In this document: positions 10,809-21,994 of the stretch, in pieces
Position numbering within the stretch: the first letter of the stretch is position 1
Layout: each line of letters opens with the position of its first letter
DNA from: Harmonia axyridis
Taxonomy: Eukaryota > Arthropoda > Insecta > Coleoptera > Coccinellidae
Direction of reading: 5' to 3'
Assembly (NCBI RefSeq): GCF_914767665.1
Contig: NC_059507.1
Location: forward strand, 7,378,001-7,442,000
DNA length: 64,000 nt
Translations under genes and position numbers: made by a program
The notes under the pieces: generated by a model
Databases searched by the model: none
Told to the model about the DNA's origin: nothing
What the model saw: the letters and a program-made list of their open reading frames with translations, nothing else

Positions 10809-13158
10809 TCAAGGCCCTAAGGCATGTTCCATCATTTGGAGGCAAAGTGACTCTAGACTACTTTCAATGTCCAGGTTTTTAAGAATTTGCTGCTTTCTTC
10901 GAACTTCATTTTCCTCTACATTCTGAAAACGAACTTGATGTTGTGGAGCTTCTATGTAATTAATATTCTTCTCACGTTGAACCGTCATCATCTGACTGTA
11001 AACATAAATATTTCTTATATATCCTTCTATCAAGAATATTTCTTTCATGATTGAAATAATTATCTTTTAAGTTGAATTTTGTCATGTAATGAATGATTTC
11101 AGGTGGACACAAAATGAAATTTGAAAAGGATAATCTACTGAACCTTGAATAGATAAAAATAAAGATGTGCTATGATGAAAATAGTTGTTTTCCTATTCTT
11201 ACATTGTGTATACATTTTCCTGTAGTATTAAAAAAACTCTTTCCTAGTAAACCCACCCCTCTGAATCAAATTAATCAATTCATTTGATTAATTTGATTGT
11301 CAAATCAATTATTAACCTTAACTTGCAGCATTAATTAAAAAAACCTACCTTTCATGGTGCCATGGATTTTGTGAGGGAAAGTTTGCCAAGTGATTCTGCA
11401 AAGTAACACTACCAATGGAATGACGATGCCCAGTATGCATTGGTGTTACTTGAACGTTAGGAAAAGATGAGCTTTTTTTAGCATAATCTGCCTGATGAAA
11501 TGTAGATTTGGCTACTGATAAGTTAACAGGCTGACAGTGGAGAGGTCTGAAGAAATACAAAAAAATTACTTAGTCATTGTGTCTTGGGGGAAAATTGTGT
11601 AGTGAGCCATACAAACATTTAGATTAGAAGATACTCACTTTTGGGAAACGCCCCCATATTGCATGGAGAACGGTATTTGACCTGGTCCCTTAGTCAGCTG
11701 GTTTTGCCACATTGCCAGCCTGTGCTTTTGCTCATCTGTGAAAGAATCTGAGAGATCAGCCCTCTCACATATTGTACTGAACAATGACAATGTTTCATCG
11801 GTGGGCTTTCTCAACATGAGTAGTTGTGTGAATACTGCAAAAAATGAATATGAGCTAAGGAAATATCTCAATTCCAAACAATGTAACATATTTGAAAAAA
11901 CCTTATTCACCCTACAAGTTTTGTTAAGTGAAATTTTATATTATTTATATATGCAAGATATATCAATTCCCACAGGGGCAAAAGTTTTATAAATTAAAAC
12001 AATTTAGTTGATAAACTTACTTTTTCCCATAACTTTAACAAATTTAGATGGTAAATCTTCCTCTATTGAAACTTGTAGAGGGGTCTGCAATAGATTCTTC
12101 AGCTTCTTCAAAGCATTATTTAAATCCCCTCCATTTATTACTTCAGTTTCTAGTTCATTCATCAAAATAGGTCGTTCTTTCAGTTTACCTAGGTTCAAGA
12201 GTAACTTATGTCTAGCACCTTTTGTTATTCCTATACCCTCAAGGGTAGCTTCATCCAAGTTCAACATCTGATGATATGATAGATTGGTGAAAATCCAACT
12301 GTATTTGTGTAACCTTAGACTTTTTAACCATGACACTATACTCTTCATAACGGGATAATTTTTGATACCGTCAATATCCTGGAGTCTTGTTTCAGAACTA
12401 CTAACCTGAATTGGAGGCGCATTTATAACTAATGGTTTGTCATTTGATAATGAATAACTACGCTGCTTTGGTGTAGGATGAGTTAAATTTTCCTGAGAGG
12501 ACCACACTTGATTTTGTTGAATATTATCAAATGAGTTAGTTTGAGCTGGAGTCAGACTATTAGACCTTCTATTTTGTCTCAATGTATTTTGGATAGGTTC
12601 TCGATTAACAGTTTCTTCATTGGTTCCATTACTTTGAGAATGAACAAAGGTTTCTGGACTGACTTTATTCAAGACTTGCTTTAATAAATGTTTAAATTTC
12701 TTTTTGTCGTTTTTGTCAAATGCAGGATGTACAAAAACATAAGACATAAGTTCCACACACTCATTATGAATTTTATAGGGTGGAGTTACAGATCCTGTTA
12801 AAACCTTTTTGATAGCTTCCAAATAACAATATGCTGTATCTTTATTTCCAGGTTGAAGTAGAGGTAAATGAGTAAGAAGAAGGGATAAAGCATTTTGGGG
12901 ATGTTCTGCAAGCATACTGGTAATATAAGTTACATCATTGGCATTCTTTTCCAGGATTTGAGCTTCAGGTGTCTTCACTATAGCAATACAACCCTCGATG
13001 GCATGTTGTAAGAATCTTGCATTAGCAAAAGGCAACCCAGCCATCAGATAGTACAGAGCAATAGTTCTTTCACAGCTATCCCATTTATGGAATTTGAGTC
13101 TCATGTCATGTAATTGCTCACAAAATTCGGAAAAGTCTCTCATTTGAATGTGTTCCAT
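10809..13158 (-). CDS. smg: Smaug / SAMD4 homologue, translational repressor
   Basis: Four coding exons on the minus strand: 12021-13158, 11639-11834, 11349-11546 and 10809-10995. All have GT-AG borders (donors GTAAGT, GTGAGT, GTAGGT), phases agree, and the total is 1719 bp, or 572 residues. The N-terminal part (about 1-160, FCEQLHDMRLKFHKWDSCER onward) matches the Smaug similarity regions. A Ser/Asn-rich linker (about 165-265) carries basic-Ser motifs (RRSNSL, KQRSYSLS). The SAM domain is at about 270-328 (SIVSWLKSLRLHKYSWIF, ending GITKGARHKLLLNLGKL), with the basic helix that binds stem-loop Smaug recognition elements. A PHAT-type helical segment follows to about 440. Known role of the family: binds hairpins in target mRNAs such as nanos and recruits 4E-binding and CCR4-NOT factors in the cytoplasm. 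It is much shorter than the Drosophila protein, mainly through shorter low-complexity linkers. Confidence 0.93.
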
Positions 13159-15180
13159 TTTGATATTAGAAAGAAATGAATAAAATATAACATGTATAAG
13201 GTTTTCGAAACTTTTCTTGTTTTATTTGGTGATCCACTTTACAAATTCATCTATTCTGTTGTTAGTTGTAAACGTCAGTATTATATTACCTATTCATCAC
13301 CCATAAGATGAAGAATCTCTCTACAATTCTTTATTATTCTAAATATGTTTCACAAAATCAGATAACAAATATTACATTATTTTTTCTTCTAAGTGGCAGT
13401 TTTTTATTGTTCTTGCTCTTTTTTTCCCTTCCTCCAAACATTTGCTTTCAACACTGACAATTCGTTTTTTGATGACATTTGACAATACTGACAAAAGCAG
13501 GTGACATTGGGTATGATCCGTAAATAATTAATGGTTAATGGTTTTGGTAAGTGATGCTGGAAATGCTGTTGTTTCCGCTTGTTGAATTATTTTAAGACAA
13601 TTCAGACGAAGGCTAGCTCGGGATAGATCTATGTCCAGGAGTGGATGAAAAACAGTTCAGAATAAAGAAAGAAGCTCGGGATTGAAGGAACTTCCTCTAA
13701 CTTACGCAGGTGGCACCACCATAGTTTGAAAATTTGCTCTAAATTTGGACAACCAGAATTTTCCGCTCCTGTGACAAAATTACAACTTATTGAACTCTGA
13801 GAGTTCGATTTGTGTAAATAGAGAGAATGAAATTTTACTTGATTTCGAATTTAACTTCGAAACTACTGTCTCCCACAAAGTTTACACTTCTGGAACAAAA
13901 TCATGTAACTAAATGTATACTTTAATATAGAAATAAACGACGAATTTCAATTTTATTTATATACATACAATATATTTACATGAAATGTAATTAACTTTCA
14001 ATGTGGAATGGACAACATAAATATTATTGTTTTCATTTGATCTTTTGATTGGACGTTGCGGTAAGCATGAGAAAAAGTTGGTAAAAGAAATTCCTCTTTC
14101 TTCATGTTCCAACCAAACTTCTGTTATGTATGCATTTTATCAATGGACGAAGAATTAAGCAGCTATAAATTAAAATAAATTGAAACTACATATTTTCATT
14201 TAGAACAGAACTTTTTAAAAACAGTAACTTGAATATTAAGTGAGATATGTATTTTTTCCTATCAATAATTTAGATGAAGATTTATAATAAGGCTTCTAAT
14301 AATTTTGTCAATAGGTAAACATCTATCAAATGACTTTGACATCTCATTTAGATACATATTAATATTTATTATTATTTAGGGGCAAAACTGGGATGGCTGA
14401 AAATATTGTGTATCCACTTATTAGATTTTGTTCAAAACATTTCACGCGACGCGAAGTTGCAGGATTACCGATATTTCCCTTTCATTCGGTGTAGGTGGCG
14501 CTGTATAATAGAATTGTAGCGAAATTTGATGAGAACCCAAAAAAATTATGGAGATATCGACTGAAATAGGAATGTGAATCTCCTTCAAATTGAAGAAGGC
14601 TGGTTATGGCTTAGTCACCACTTTTGTTATATTTTTTCGAGAGTGAGTAGTTGTCAATACTAATATTTCCCAATATCTTAGACGAAACTAATCATAGATG
14701 TTTTTACACATTTTTCGTACAATGAAATCATGAATAGTCAGAATAATTTCATGTTATTTTCAAAATACGGTCGTTTAGAATTAATTAGTCAATGTAACAG
14801 CCCCAAGTACTTTCAAATGGATATGGCTGATATCCTGAAAACGTTTAATTGAACAAATATAGATTGAATTAACATGATTTCTACTAAATTGATAGATATT
14901 TTCAACTTTTGTGTGATATAGCTACTAAATTGCAAAATTTATACTTTCAGAAAAATTATTCTAAAAAACTTTAACAATACTCGATTGACTATAAACTAAA
15001 ATAGCTCGTTAAACATTAGGTATATAGATTTTCACTTGATGCATTAGTAAATATAATATTTAGAATGATATTTTTGCGTCCTGGAACAAGCTATCATTGG
15101 CCCAAATGTCCGTAATTTTTTATATGTTTCAATTGTGATAATGAAATACGTGTTTATATTAAATTTGACTGAGAATCATG
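13159..15180. other. Intergenic: Smaug 5' flank and downstream flank of the channel gene
   Basis: No gene recognised in about 2 kb. The Smaug start is preceded by AT-rich DNA that must hold its promoter. No MITE ends were recognised, though many runs are low complexity. AATAAA on the minus strand at 15181-15186 is a good polyadenylation signal for the channel gene, about 130 bp past its stop. Confidence 0.45.
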
Positions 15181-15313
15181 TTTATTGAATCTATATCGAA
15201 TTACCTAATTTATCTTTAGACTGATTGAACACGATTATTCTAGGTCGTAATTCAAATGGATACCATATGTATATATTCAACTTCAACAATAAAAATGTCA
15301 TGGCGCAATCAAT

Positions 15314-18300
15314 TCATATATACTCAGCGAACATAATCCAGTACGTCCCATTGAGTACAGCGAATAACGCTGGAAAAAATACCCTAGAAAATCGATCAAT
15401 GTTTATGGCTTGATTTCTGGCTCTTTGAGCAGGAGAAACAGTGGGTGCAACTTTGGGTTTTCCACTGAGAAGAAAGGAATTCTCCTTTGTAGTTGGTCCT
15501 TCGATCAATGATTCTATTTTCGAATTAGGTTGAGGCGGTTTGGGAAGATCTGAGTCACCTAGGACTATATTAACCAAGCAGTATTCCATCAGTGCCATGA
15601 AAACAAATCTGAAAATTTCAGTGAGGTTAAAATAGTAATTTACGTAACAAGTCCGGAAAATAGGTTTTTTTTGGACAAATAGACAAAATTCCAGGACTCG
15701 CGTAAGCGAGTCCTGGAAGTCTGAGTCCAAAAAAACCATTTTCGGGCGTGTTGCGTACAATATTTTTTCGGCAACCATGTAAAATAACACTATCGCTGCT
15801 GCTTTCAATATTTTATTGCGATTGCGATAAAAAAACATGCAAATTTTTGACAACTAATTTCATATGAACTGTCAGCCGTTATCTCGGTTGCTATGGATTC
15901 TATGATTCTTTTCCGGCCTAGTCCGGGAAGTACGTACTTTCCGGACTAGGCCGGGAAATGCTACTTTCTCAGAGAAAAAGCGTCCGGGAAGTGAGCACTT
16001 CCCGGACGGTTGCCGAAAAAAGTTATTTCAATAAAGCAGAATATGTGAAAAGAATAGGTACTCACATTGTACACACTGACATGAAAGCATCCACTGCTTT
16101 TAAATATGATACTGGAGGTAGAGCAGCTTGACTCTTTGCATGTTGTGTTGAAAGAGTAAGTAGAGATGTAACTCCTAGTGTAACTCTAGCTGGTGCAGCT
16201 TCTGGTTTTATCCAAAAAGATACCCACTGCAATGAAGTAAGATATTCTTAATCATTTATAATAAAATGATAGCTTGGAAACACATTTGAAATACACTGAT
16301 CAACAATTGCTAGGGATCACTTATGAACTTCTCTTCATTTGAATTTTTTTCAAGTTATCTCGTGAATATCTGTACATTATATGTCCTCTAAGGAAAAAGT
16401 AAGATGTTTTGAGTTGATTATATCAAAGTCTTCCTCACTTCATCGGCTCTTGTTCACAAAATCGATTATTATCTGTAGGCTGTTACAGGTGGAGTGAAAA
16501 GCAATGTGGTATTTGTTATTAAATCTGTTTTTTCTCTCGTTCAAACACATAAGGTGACAATAATTGAAGAAATGAGAACAATATCAGCTTATCAGTCATG
16601 CCGAGAAGACGTTTGGCTCCTGTGCAACTGGACCAAATCATACGGTGGATACAGGAAGGTTTGTCCCAGCGAGAAGTGTCCCGGCGGTTGAATGTTTCGC
16701 AAAGTGTCGTGAGTCGGGCTTGGAATAGGTTCATCCAAAACGACTCAGTAGCTTATGTTCATGGGGGAGGTCGGCAGCGCAGAACAACAGCTGCCCAAGA
16801 TCGTCTTTTGATCCTCAATGCAAGGAGAAATCCCACTTACCCGGCGTCGCGGCTCAATAGATCACTGAGAGTTGCAACAGGAGTTCTAATTTCGAACCAG
16901 ACTCTAAGACGACGACTACATGTTCGTGGTTTGAGAGCACGTAGGAGGGTACAACATCCCCGTTTGAATAGGGAACACCGGGTTCATCGACGGCAATGGG
17001 CTGAGGAGCACCGCAATTGGACACTTGAAGATTGGAGCCGATGTTTATTTACGGATGAGTCTAGATTTCGTTTGGTCAACTCCGATGGACGTATTCTTGC
17101 TTGGAGGGAAAGAGGTCGAAGGTATGCAGAACAGTTTATGGTACCCACAACAGCTTTTGGCGGAGGTTCTATATGTGTATGGGGAGGCATTTGTTTGAAC
17201 CAACGCACAGAGTTGGTTGTTCTGCAGAACACCACCATGACCAGCCAGAAATATCACGATATGATTATTGAACCCATAATTGTTCCGTTTGCGGCTGCCG
17301 TGGGTGAGAATTTCATTTTAATTGACGATAATGCCCGTCCACACCGTAGTCGTCTGGTTAATGAAGCGCTAGAAACTCATGCTATTGATAGGATGGACTG
17401 GCCAGCTCGCTCTCCAGACATGAATTGCATCGAACATGTCTGGTCTGAGATGTCTAGACAATTGTCAACCTTAGAACAACCGATCAATAACCTGGAGGAC
17501 CTTTCTAACGCTTTACGGGATATTTGGACGAATTTGCCCCAAAATTTTATAAATCGTTTGATCGAAAGTATGCCTCATAGGGTAGAATGCTTGAGACGAG
17601 CTCGTAGGGGACCAACTAGGTACTAGCTTAACCGAAACTTCAGCCTTCTTGTGGTTTCATCATAAAATTTTTATGTTATTCAAACACAGAATTTTGAGTG
17701 TTCCTAATAAAGTCTTTTTTTCTCTCAAACTTTCCATTTTTTCATTCTTTTCTCAAGTGAACCATATTATCAACTGAAAATACTCTGATATCTGACTAAA
17801 TTTATAATCTTGGAGCGAATATTTCAGAAATAAATTTAGAACAAGTAAGTGATCCCTATCAATTGTTGAGCAGTGTAGAACAGAAACAAATATGATAATT
17901 ATAAATAAATAAGCATATACTCACCGACATGATAACAATCAAACATGTTGGAATATATGTATGGAACAAATAATACCCCAGACGTCTTTTCAATTGGAAA
18001 ACTACCTCCAAGCACGTGAAATTACCTGAAAATTCCAACTCAAAGAATCGTTTCGAGATTTTCGATTTTCTTTACCTGTTGAGTACACTTGTGTGCAATC
18101 TGCTGTATGGTTTTCAACAAGTGCTAACTGTGGTAATTCTATATTCTTATCAACGACAAGTGGAACATCAGGATCCCATTGGAAAATCAAATCTGCTGTT
18201 GTATGAGAAACTGAAAGGAATAGTTGCCATATTGCTTTGGAGTAGGATTCATTCGAATTTACTCTACTCACGACTTTCCATTTGTAGTTTACATTCTTGG

Positions 18301-19656
18301 GTGTCATGTGGGTATATCATGAAATTCATGGCACATGACAATCTCAGAGTCAACCTGCAAAATATGGTTGCATAATATTAAATTTGGAATAATTGAAGTA
18401 GCAAAAATATTTTAGATTGTCGAGGTGATTTAACTTTGTTTAACTTGCAGTATCTATTACAAAAGATGTAGAATGGTTGAGATGTATCTAGTTAGTCAAA
18501 TGCTCAACCTCAATAGCTAAATAATGTTTGCCCTCTCTATCAAGCAATTGGCAAGGGTCCATTAGCTTGAACAAAATTGCGAGCTAGTGATTTCGCAATA
18601 TTTTTTAGGATTTTTTTTTGCATTTATAGGGTTTCAGAATTTCCGAATTGATTCAAAAATGCCCTTGACTGAATAGAAAATATGGTCTCAAATAATTCGA
18701 TTTTTCTAACAAGTTTTTAGTTTTGAATTAGAAACTGTTTGTTTTAAGTTGTCGACTGTAAGTTGTGAACTATGTGTGAATGAGTGATTTATAAATATTT
18801 TCATAAATGTTGCACGTACTTAACCATGTAAAGAATCGTCTTATCCCTATAAAGCCACATATAGTGATTTGGTATTGTCATAGTTTGAAAAGTAACTGAT
18901 TTAGCATTTTTGAAGTAAGAATCAGGCCTCCACATATTCTTCAGCCAATCTACCTCGAGCAATCTATATTCGGTGGTCATGTTTTCAGGAAGTCGTAGTC
19001 TGTAATCCTTCCAAGTTTGAGCAAAAAAGATATCGGCGGCGTAGGTCTGAAAAAAATAAACTATAGACAGTTTGTTAAGTATTCTATGAAATAAGCTGAA
19101 CTGAAAAAAATTTGATTGGCTTCTTCTGAATATTTTAATATTTTGAGACTACTTTCTCCTGAATAAAGAATAGTATATCTGTGTCGCCATCTGGATAGAA
19201 TTTAATATAAAGTAATGTTATTTAATTAAAATTATTTCACTTGGACTTTTCGATATATTAATTTATAAGATATTGATAACAATAAAAACAAACATTTTTT
19301 TCTTTTTTTGGCGCTTTCGTTGTCTTGTAACCTATCCTAATAAACACTGCATGAGACTTACCATTGAACCTTCATCAATGCTGTCCAAACCCATAACGGT
19401 AACATGAAAGTATACTGTAGTTGGGTTACCATTCTTTTTGGGAGGTCTCATTTTGTCATAGTTATTTGGATCCTCAGGCATGATATCGTTTATTGTAAGG
19501 CCGGTCCTGGAAAAAACATGATAGAAGTTCTTTATTAATTATATTTTGTTGGATATTTAGTTAACTTACTGTGGTTCGCCTTCGTCTGTATTTTTTTCTC
19601 TTTCTATTTGGGTTTCCTTATAATCCTTCTCGGCATAGTAATCGAGTGGACAGGGG
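15314..19656 (-). CDS. Cys-loop ligand-gated chloride channel subunit (glycine/glutamate receptor-like), 5' exon(s) not found
   Basis: Eight exons with matching phases: 19570-19656, 19362-19506, 18820-19046, 18272-18354, 18076-18210, 17925-18025, 16066-16226, 15314-15608. They encode the extracellular domain from CPLDYYAEKDY, the Cys-loop (CAMNFMIYPHDTQEC, 13 residues between the Cys), M1 (LGYYLFHTYIPTCLIVIMSW), M2 (PARVTLGVTSLLTLSTQ), M3 (SVCTIFVFMALMEYCLV) and M4 near the C-terminus (NGTYWIMFAEYI). A second Cys pair (HTADCTQ, NFTCLE) marks glycine, glutamate and histamine-gated types. The P-A-R triplet before M2 marks anion selectivity. The pattern resembles the orphan insect chloride channels related to Drosophila CG12344; that subtype is inference. 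The signal peptide exon is absent: exon 19570-19656 begins in phase 2 and its partner should lie upstream. Introns hold a complete Tc1-like element (16294-17875) and a cluster of palindromes (15641-16021). Confidence 0.92.
15641..16021. repeat. Cluster of long hairpins within the last intron of the channel gene
   Basis: Three inverted repeats follow one another. The first, 15641-15757, runs TACGTAACAAGTCCGG to GGGCGTGTTGCGTA around a perfect core (CCAGGACTCGC, GTAA, GCGAGTCCTGG). The second, 15912-15956, is centred on TACGTA with arms like CCTAGTCCGGGAAG. The third, 15981-16008, is CGTCCGGGAAGTG, AG, CACTTCCCGGACG. An outer inverted pair, TTTTTTCGGCAACC at 15763-15776 and its complement at 16008-16021, encloses the second and third. 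It fits a non-autonomous foldback element or two adjacent ones. GC content is far above the surroundings. Confidence 0.85.
16294..17875 (+). mobile_element. Complete Tc1-like (DD34E) transposon in a channel-gene intron
   Basis: A 1582-bp element between TA duplications (16292-16293 and 17876-17877). The ends are inverted repeats: CACTGATCAACAATTGCTAG at the left against CACTGCTCAACAATTGATAG read from the right, continuing into GGATCACTTA. It lies antisense to the channel gene. A second copy at 55650 shares the right end and most of the body. Confidence 0.93.
16598..17626 (+). CDS. Tc1-like transposase, DD34E, apparently intact
   Basis: 342 residues, the usual length for Tc1 transposases, which cut and paste their own element into TA sites in the nucleus. 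The N-terminal paired-like DNA-binding region has two helix-turn-helix parts: LSQREVSRRLNVSQSVVSRA (about 23-42), then RNPTYPASRLNR through NQTLRRRLHVRGLRARRR. Catalytic residues: first Asp in LFTDESRF, second in LIDDNARPH, Glu in SPDMNCIEHVW, with 34 residues between the second Asp and the Glu. The glycine-rich GGGSICVWGGI box lies between. The start Met (MPRRRLAPVQL) follows stops in the same frame. The 3' UTR has AATAAAG near 17707. No internal stop or shift, so it may still be able to act. Confidence 0.93.
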   Translation: MPRRRLAPVQLDQIIRWIQEGLSQREVSRRLNVSQSVVSRAWNRFIQNDSVAYVHGGGRQRRTTAAQDRLLILNARRNPTYPASRLNRSLRVATGVLISNQTLRRRLHVRGLRARRRVQHPRLNREHRVHRRQWAEEHRNWTLEDWSRCLFTDESRFRLVNSDGRILAWRERGRRYAEQFMVPTTAFGGGSICVWGGICLNQRTELVVLQNTTMTSQKYHDMIIEPIIVPFAAAVGENFILIDDNARPHRSRLVNEALETHAIDRMDWPARSPDMNCIEHVWSEMSRQLSTLEQPINNLEDLSNALRDIWTNLPQNFINRLIESMPHRVECLRRARRGPTRY

Positions 19657-19944
19657 CTGTAAATAAATACATTATTTCTTGAGTTCAAGCGTAAAGTATC
19701 AGTAGACATAAAAACACTCCTAATTATATCGGTTGTCCCAAATTCGTCATTTGGTGAGGAATTCTCAGAATCCCTTTCAGTTAGAAAAGAATTAATGGCT
19801 CGATTTTTGAGAGAAATAATTTAGTGAAATCCGCAACCTTATAAATTCAACTGTTTCTAAGCTATAAGAGAGAATTGGAATATGACGTGAAATTAAAAAT
19901 TCCCTTCTTCATTATACTGGTACTATAACATTCTCAGTAAAAAT

Positions 19945-21154
19945 TGTAGTGAAAAGAAATCTATTTATTTTGCATGAAAAGCAAGGCTTCAATTACCATA
20001 GTTAGAATGATCCAATTTAGGTCAAATATGCGCCGTTTTGTTCGATAACTTGTTGCTATTTTGAAGGTAATATCGTTATGCTTCTCTCATAGAAGCCTAT
20101 TGGCGAAAAATTGAGACAGTCGATTTTCACGATCCTTTATTGAAACGAATTTTTCACCAGCAAAATTGTTCTCCATGGACAGGAAAAGGAAAACTTGGTG
20201 CCAGGTCCGGACTATAAGGTGGATGCATAAGAGACTCCCAACCAAGCTCTCAGAGCTTCTGGCGAGTTACTATATCGAAGTGTGTGGCCTGACGTTGTCC
20301 TGATGGAACACAAATCCTCTCTTTTTGGCCAAAGCTTGACGCTTCTGGACGATTGTTTACTTCAGACCTCAGACGGTCCATTTGTTGACGGTACAGTTTC
20401 GAGTTGACAGTTGTGCCGTAGGGGATCAACTCATAGTAGGTAATTTCATGCCAATCCCACCAAACACAAAGCAAAACCTTCCTGGCTGTCAATCCTAACT
20501 TAGCGACCGTTTCCGACGGCTCACCGCGTTTTGACCATGACCGTTTCCGCTTGACGTTGTCGTAAATGTTCCACTTTACATCACTGGTAACCAACCGCTT
20601 CAAAAATGGGTCGATTTCGTTGCGATTCGCAGATGGGGAAATTCGGTCCATAAGGTTTTTCTGTATTTAATCGTGTAGTACCCATACATCGAGCTTCTTC
20701 TTGAGACCAGTCTTATGCAAATGGTTCCAAACGGTTTTTTGTGCAATCTTAAGCTCTTGGGCAATCGAAACAGTGCTTACATGATTGGCCTTTTAGTGAT
20801 GCATCTTTTGAGATCGACATTACCGGTATGGAATCGACGAAACCAAAATTGCGCATGATTGGCTGTTTCAGTATCAGTACCATAAACACTTTTCTCATTT
20901 TTAACCGCCTGGCTTGCATTTTTGCCTTCATCGAAGAAAAACTGTAAAATGTAGCGTACTTTCTTTTGCTAGAGTCCATCTTTGACGCGCGCTCAAACTA
21001 AACTGAGTCAGCTAATCACAAAACCGTCAGAGAAGTTTTTGCAGTAAGAAACCTTATATTTCTGGCGTCATTAAGTGGAACCCGATCGGACTTATACAAC
21101 GCGAGATGCAGATATCTAATCTGTTGGAAGAATAATGGATTTCTTTTCACTACA
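19945..21154 (-). mobile_element. Degenerate mariner-like element with recognisable termini
   Basis: The inverted ends TGTAGTGAAAAGAAATC (from 19945) and its complement (ending 21154) bound the element. Between them, on the minus strand, a broken mariner transposase can be followed: FFDEGKNASQAV and WFRRFHTGNVDLK (helix-turn-helix half, shifted against the first Met at 20979), then LKRLVTSDVKW with the first catalytic Asp, VLLCVWWDWHEITYYEL, HQDNVRPHT and MHPPYSPDLAPS. Frameshifts and stops separate the pieces. The RSGRP region is altered. The subfamily differs from the irritans and Mos1-like copies in this window; the exact clade is unresolved. Confidence 0.85.
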
Positions 21155-21306
21155 CTCAATAATAACAGACCTTATTGACTTTTGATATGACGGATTTTAT
21201 TTATGCATCAAACATCACGAAATTCGACATGACGCCCTTATGTTCATTTGTATTATAGGTAGAGACAATAACTGAATAAAGCTCAACAAGGAGTTTAATG
21301 AGCCCC

Positions 21307-21986
21307 CAGTGACGGCTCGTGCCTTTAGGTGTGGGACGGCCAAAGCTATATACAAATTATAAAAAAAAAGATTCGAAAAAAACACGCGACATCATTAATT
21401 TTTCAGTAGAATTATGTGAAACTAACTTCAATTTATGTGCATTACGGTGCATGAATAAAAGTTGAGGAGCATTTGTCTTGTTTCGAGATTGTAAACCGTT
21501 AATTTTCCTAGCATTAGAGCTGCCTTGAATAAGTTTGTCCTACTAATTTTGTTGCAATGTTAAAATTACCGAAATTCTCTAACAAAATATGAAAACATAT
21601 TGTTCGCGGTTGGACCTTTATGGACTTCAAAAAACCTCAAAATCTCTCTGAAAAGCGAAAAATTACAGACATCTGAGAAAAACATCTGGTATCTGCTGTC
21701 TCGTCCATTTCCCAGGACAAACACTCTCAATTTCGTTATGAATTTCTTCCTCAAAATTTTGGTCACTAAATCAATTAAATCGTTCTGAATGGTTTTCGAT
21801 AAACCACAAAATATACTGATCACACAGAATGATCTATAAACTTATCAAAATCTTAGTTTAATATGCATAGCATAATTTTGTTCACAGAACAATTTAAATT
21901 TTATATAGCCGAATGAATATATTGATAATTCAGAATAAGTTTCAACATTTCGATTCTATATCTCTAGAATTGACGAGCCGTCACTG
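21307..21986. mobile_element. hAT-type MITE with 8-bp target duplication
   Basis: Terminal inverted repeats CAGTGACGGCTCGT (left) and its near complement ending CCGTCACTG (right). They are flanked by the exact direct repeat TGAGCCCC at 21299-21306 and 21987-21994. Eight-base duplications and CAGTG-type ends are characteristic of hAT elements. The 680-bp body has no transposase, so it is non-autonomous. Confidence 0.9.
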
Positions 21987-21994
21987 TGAGCCCC

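Noticed and set aside
15609..15853. In-frame 5' extension of the last channel exon (about 80 extra codons)
   Set aside because: The extension crosses the acceptor and consists of the palindromic repeat; the spliced model joins M3 perfectly, so the open frame is chance.
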